This document shows, in pieces, positions 61,390 through 64,000 of a stretch of 64,000 nt of DNA. The DNA is from Blautia hydrogenotrophica DSM 10507 (GTDB taxonomy: Bacteria > Bacillota > Clostridia > Lachnospirales > Lachnospiraceae), in assembly GCF_034356035.1 (NCBI RefSeq), contig NZ_CP136423.1:1488001-1552000 (forward strand). Direction: 5' to 3'. How positions within the stretch are numbered: the first letter of the stretch is position 1; each line of letters starts with the position of its first letter. The translations under genes were made by a program, and so were the position numbers. The notes under the pieces are model-generated. The model was not told the origin of the DNA, made no database searches, and saw nothing but the letters and a program-made list of their open reading frames with translations.

Positions 61390-61454
61390 GAAAATGATTT
61401 CTGCAAAAAGACAAGGACAGCGAACTGGAAGCGAGAAGAAAGGAAGTGAGCGTT

Positions 61455-62396
61455 GTGATTCGGATTTTTAAGACGGTAGACGGTGCAATCCATCAAGTGG
61501 AGGAACCTGAGGAGGGATGCTGGATTGCATTGACAAATCCTACGGCAACTGAAATTTTTGAGCTTTCAGAGCGGTTTCAGATAGAAGTGGACGATCTTCG
61601 TGCCCCTTTGGATGAGGAAGAACGTTCTCGTATCGAGGTGGAAGACACCTACACTTTGATTTTGGTGGATGTTCCTATGATTGAAGAGCGAAACGAGAAA
61701 GACTGGTACGGCACGATTCCTCTGGGTATTATCGTGAGTGAAGATATGATTATCACGGTGTGTCTGGAAGACACGCCAGTTTTGACACGTTTTATGGAAG
61801 GGCGGGTAAGGAGTTTTTATACTTATATGAAAACTCGGTTTATCTTGCAGATTCTCCACAGGAACGCGAGTATGTATCTGCGCTATCTGCGTATTATAGA
61901 TAAGAAAAGTGAGCAGATAGAAGAGAAACTGCATAAGTCCACGAGAAACCGAGAGCTGATGGAATTACTGGAATTGGAGAAATCTCTGGTATACTTCAGC
62001 ACGTCTTTGAGGTCCAACGAGGTAGTGTTAGAAAAACTGTTGAAGGTAGAGTCTATTAAGAAATATCCTGACGACACAGATCTTTTAGAGGATGTCATCA
62101 TCGAGAATAAGCAGGCTATGGAGATGGCTAACATATACAGTGGCATCTTAAATGGCATGATGGGGACGTTTGCATCGGTTATCTCCAATAACCTGAACAT
62201 TGTGATGAAGGCATTAGCTGTTATCACCATCGTAATGTCTATTCCGACGATTGTATTCAGTGCTTACGGCATGAATGTGAAGATATCTGGTATGCCCTTT
62301 GCCGACAGCCATTGGGGATTTTTGATTATTATTCTAGCGTCTGTGATTATCAGCCTTGTAGCTGCCTTGATATTGTCGAAAAAGAAATTTTTCTAG
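61455..62396 (+). CDS. CorA family divalent-cation (magnesium) transporter
   Basis: About 313 residues. A large N-terminal cytoplasmic domain (IRIFKTVDGAIHQVEE, ERFQIEVDDLRAPLDEEERSRIE, DTYTLILVDVPMI) is followed by a long helical stalk and two C-terminal membrane segments. The signature YGMNVKISGMPF between them carries the G-M-N selectivity motif. The GTG at 61455 is preferred since AAAGGA would be too close to the GTG at 61446. A consensus promoter precedes it. Mg2+ is the usual ion; Co2+ transport is also known in the family and could matter next to a cobalamin locus. Confidence 0.9.
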   Translation: MIRIFKTVDGAIHQVEEPEEGCWIALTNPTATEIFELSERFQIEVDDLRAPLDEEERSRIEVEDTYTLILVDVPMIEERNEKDWYGTIPLGIIVSEDMIITVCLEDTPVLTRFMEGRVRSFYTYMKTRFILQILHRNASMYLRYLRIIDKKSEQIEEKLHKSTRNRELMELLELEKSLVYFSTSLRSNEVVLEKLLKVESIKKYPDDTDLLEDVIIENKQAMEMANIYSGILNGMMGTFASVISNNLNIVMKALAVITIVMSIPTIVFSAYGMNVKISGMPFADSHWGFLIIILASVIISLVAALILSKKKFF

Positions 62397-62423
62397 GAAT
62401 ATGAATTTACAAAAAGGAGACTT

Positions 62424-63263
62424 ATGAAGATCATTAACAAATTAGAGCGTAAATTTGGACGATTTGGAATTCCGCATTTGACCAACTATATTCTTGTGTG
62501 TTATGTGATAGGATATCTGCTCAGCATGACAAAGACCTCGCTGATATCCTATCTTTATCTGGAACCTGGGCTGATTTTGCAGGGTCAGATCTGGAGGTTG
62601 ATTACTTGGGTATTAGTCCCGCCGGGAATGTCTAATATTCTTTTTGTGCTGATTATGCTGATGTTTTATTATTCCCTCGGAACGACGCTGGAGCGTACCT
62701 GGGGAACATTCCGGTATACGTTGTATATATTTTCAGGACTGCTATTTACCGTGATCGGTGCTTTTCTTCTGTATTTCATTGAGGGAGGCTATGTACTCTT
62801 TGCCGGAATGTTTTCAACATATTATATCAGTATGTCTATTCTCCTGGCATTTGCGGTTTCCTATCCGGATATGCGGGTGCTGCTGTACTTTGTAATTCCA
62901 ATTAAGATGAAGTGGATGGCTTTTGTCTATGTGGCGATGATAGGATACGATATCTTCAACTATGTGAGGATGGGTGTCTGGCAGATGGCAGTTCCGATTG
63001 TGGCTTCTCTGCTAAACTTTATCATCTTCTTTTTATCTACACGGGATATACAGCGTTATCATCCCAAAGAAGTCAAGCGCAGGCAGGAGTTTAAAAAAGC
63101 AGTCAACCCGACGAAGGTGACGACGATCACAAAACACAAATGTGCAGTTTGTGGTAGGACGGAGCGGGACGGAGAGAATTTGGAGTTTCGTTTCTGTTCA
63201 AAGTGCAATGGAAATTATGAGTACTGTCAAGATCATCTGTATACACATGAACATGTGAAATGA
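62424..63263 (+). CDS. Rhomboid-like membrane protein with C-terminal zinc-ribbon, probably non-catalytic
   Basis: A 279-residue protein with six hydrophobic segments (residues about 20-205) in a rhomboid arrangement. QIWRLITWVLVPPG and LGTTLERTWGTFRYTLYIFSG match the L1 loop and TM2/TM3 of rhomboids. The catalytic G-x-S-G is missing (the site reads FAGMFSTYYISMS), and the last segment has no His, so proteolysis is unlikely. The C-terminus has CAVCGRTERDG and FCSKCNGNYEYCQDH, a Cys/His zinc-ribbon-like tail. AAAAAGGAG precedes the ATG. Function unknown. Confidence 0.75.
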   Translation: MKIINKLERKFGRFGIPHLTNYILVCYVIGYLLSMTKTSLISYLYLEPGLILQGQIWRLITWVLVPPGMSNILFVLIMLMFYYSLGTTLERTWGTFRYTLYIFSGLLFTVIGAFLLYFIEGGYVLFAGMFSTYYISMSILLAFAVSYPDMRVLLYFVIPIKMKWMAFVYVAMIGYDIFNYVRMGVWQMAVPIVASLLNFIIFFLSTRDIQRYHPKEVKRRQEFKKAVNPTKVTTITKHKCAVCGRTERDGENLEFRFCSKCNGNYEYCQDHLYTHEHVK

Positions 63264-63288
63264 GAGGGTAGAAGAAAGGGATTAGAAA

Positions 63289-64000
63289 ATGAAAAGAACG
63301 AAGATCATTTGTACTTTGGGACCGGCAACGGACAAGGAGGATGTCCTGGAAGAGTTGGTAAAGAATGGAATGGATATTGCCAGATTTAACTTTTCCCATG
63401 GAGACCACGAAGAACACAAAGGCCGGATGAATCGGTTGAAGACAGTCAGAGATGAGCTTAGTCTGCCAATTGCCACTGTTTTGGATACAAAGGGGCCGGA
63501 AATCAGGACTGGACTTTTGAAAGACGGAAAAAAAGTGACTCTGAAAAAGGGAGAAGAGTTTGTCCTGACACTTGGCGACTATGTGGGAGATGAGAAGAAG
63601 GTGGCCATTTCTTACAAAGGGCTCTGTGAAGATGTGGAGCCTGGAAGGACTATTCTCATTGATGATGGTCTGATTGGTCTTAGAGTAGAAAAGATTATAG
63701 ATAAAGATATTGTCTGCCGGGTTGAAAATGGTGGAGAGCTGGGAGAGCATAAGGGAGTCAATGTGCCGAATGTGAAAGTGCGCCTGCCCGGGATTACCGA
63801 GAAGGACAAAGAAGACATTCTCTTTGGAATTTCTCAGGGATTTGACTATATAGCGGCGTCTTTTGTGAGAAATGGAGAGGTCATCCGTGAGATTCGTGAA
63901 CTACTGAACGAAAACAACGGTGGACATATCGGGATTATCGCAAAGATAGAGAATGCGGAAGGTGTAGACAATATTGACGAGATTATTCAGGAAGTAGACG
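63289..64000 (+). CDS. pyk: Pyruvate kinase, 3'-partial
   Basis: Glycolytic enzyme transferring phosphate from PEP to ADP. The window shows the first 237 residues, open to the right edge: MKRTKIICTLGPAT, MDIARFNFSHGDHEEH, TVLDTKGPEIRTGLL, the B-domain lid from about residue 70 to 165, then KDKEDILFGISQGFDYIAASFVRNG and IIAKIENAEGVDN with the catalytic Lys. GAAAGGG precedes the ATG. Confidence 0.95.
   Translation, partial: MKRTKIICTLGPATDKEDVLEELVKNGMDIARFNFSHGDHEEHKGRMNRLKTVRDELSLPIATVLDTKGPEIRTGLLKDGKKVTLKKGEEFVLTLGDYVGDEKKVAISYKGLCEDVEPGRTILIDDGLIGLRVEKIIDKDIVCRVENGGELGEHKGVNVPNVKVRLPGITEKDKEDILFGISQGFDYIAASFVRNGEVIREIRELLNENNGGHIGIIAKIENAEGVDNIDEIIQEVD

Noticed and set aside
1..64000. tRNA, rRNA, prophage or insertion-sequence transposase genes
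   Set aside because: No cloverleaf with a TTCGANNC-type arm, rRNA segment, integrase or transposase was recognised in the intergenic regions or frames; a tRNAscan and ISfinder search would be decisive.

Overview
The window looks like chromosomal DNA of a gut Firmicute of the Lachnospiraceae type (class Clostridia). The evidence is moderate to low GC, strong AGGAGG-type ribosome binding sites, many GTG/TTG starts, lipoprotein solute-binding proteins, an anaerobic sulfatase-maturating enzyme, the oxygen-independent (cobalt-early) cobalamin route and a GH112 phosphorylase pathway. The genus cannot be fixed from sequence alone. I found no rRNA, tRNA, CRISPR array, phage or transposase gene.

Layout. 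(1) 1-12.3 kb, sugar-acid region: the 3' part of uronate isomerase uxaC; a GntR regulator with palindromic operators; an RbsBCA-type ABC importer; then an acetamidase/formamidase-family protein, a LarA-superfamily (nickel-pincer) protein and a class III aminotransferase. The last three form an operon whose substrate I cannot name. Facing it are eda, kdgK and a second PfkB kinase, which supply the lower part of uronate catabolism. (2) 12.5-28 kb, host-glycan region: three AraC regulators; a 2 x 158 bp tandem repeat; a GH112 galacto-N-biose/lacto-N-biose phosphorylase; a three-gene ABC importer with a 55-residue membrane protein; an anSME with a sulfatase that has no signal peptide; and a nucleotidyltransferase, an N-acetylhexosamine 1-kinase and GalE. 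Together these resemble the bifidobacterial lnpABCD pathway. (3) 28-33 kb, mixed genes: a PstS-like lipoprotein with permuted halves, a PsiE-like membrane protein, a DUF362 protein, a C_GCAxxG_C_C protein, an EEP-family phosphoesterase and a PPC-domain protein.

(4) 33.3-36.6 kb, thiamine salvage: thiW-thiM-thiE/D on the minus strand behind a TPP riboswitch and terminator. A repeat element sits in the leader between the terminator and thiW. (5) 36.6-37.4 kb, a 1.3 kb non-coding block: a near-consensus promoter, a structured segment ending in a strong intrinsic terminator, two 165 bp direct repeats and long palindromes, leading into the cobalamin operon. (6) 37.4-49.5 kb, the corrin-ring operon cbiD-L-F-G-H-JET(fusion)-A-B-cobD-P-C, mostly translationally coupled. 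(7) 49.6-53.5 kb, minus strand: the cobalt importer cbiMNQO and the chelatase cbiK behind a clear cobalamin riboswitch. (8) 53.7-60.1 kb, the tetrapyrrole operon hemA-sirC-hemC-cobA/hemD(fusion)-hemB-hemL. It supplies uroporphyrinogen III and precorrin-2/sirohydrochlorin to the cbi genes. No gene for protoheme synthesis lies in the window. (9) 60.1-64 kb: a lactonase-family beta-propeller protein, a CorA-type transporter, a rhomboid-fold protein without the catalytic residues, and the 5' part of pyk.

The most unusual signals are the candidate leader RNA or attenuator of the cbi operon, which lacks a recognisable B12 riboswitch; the palindromes in the repeat family, which keep their symmetry between copies; the unassigned amidase/LarA-like/aminotransferase operon; and the apparent cytosolic desulfation step in the galacto-N-biose locus.
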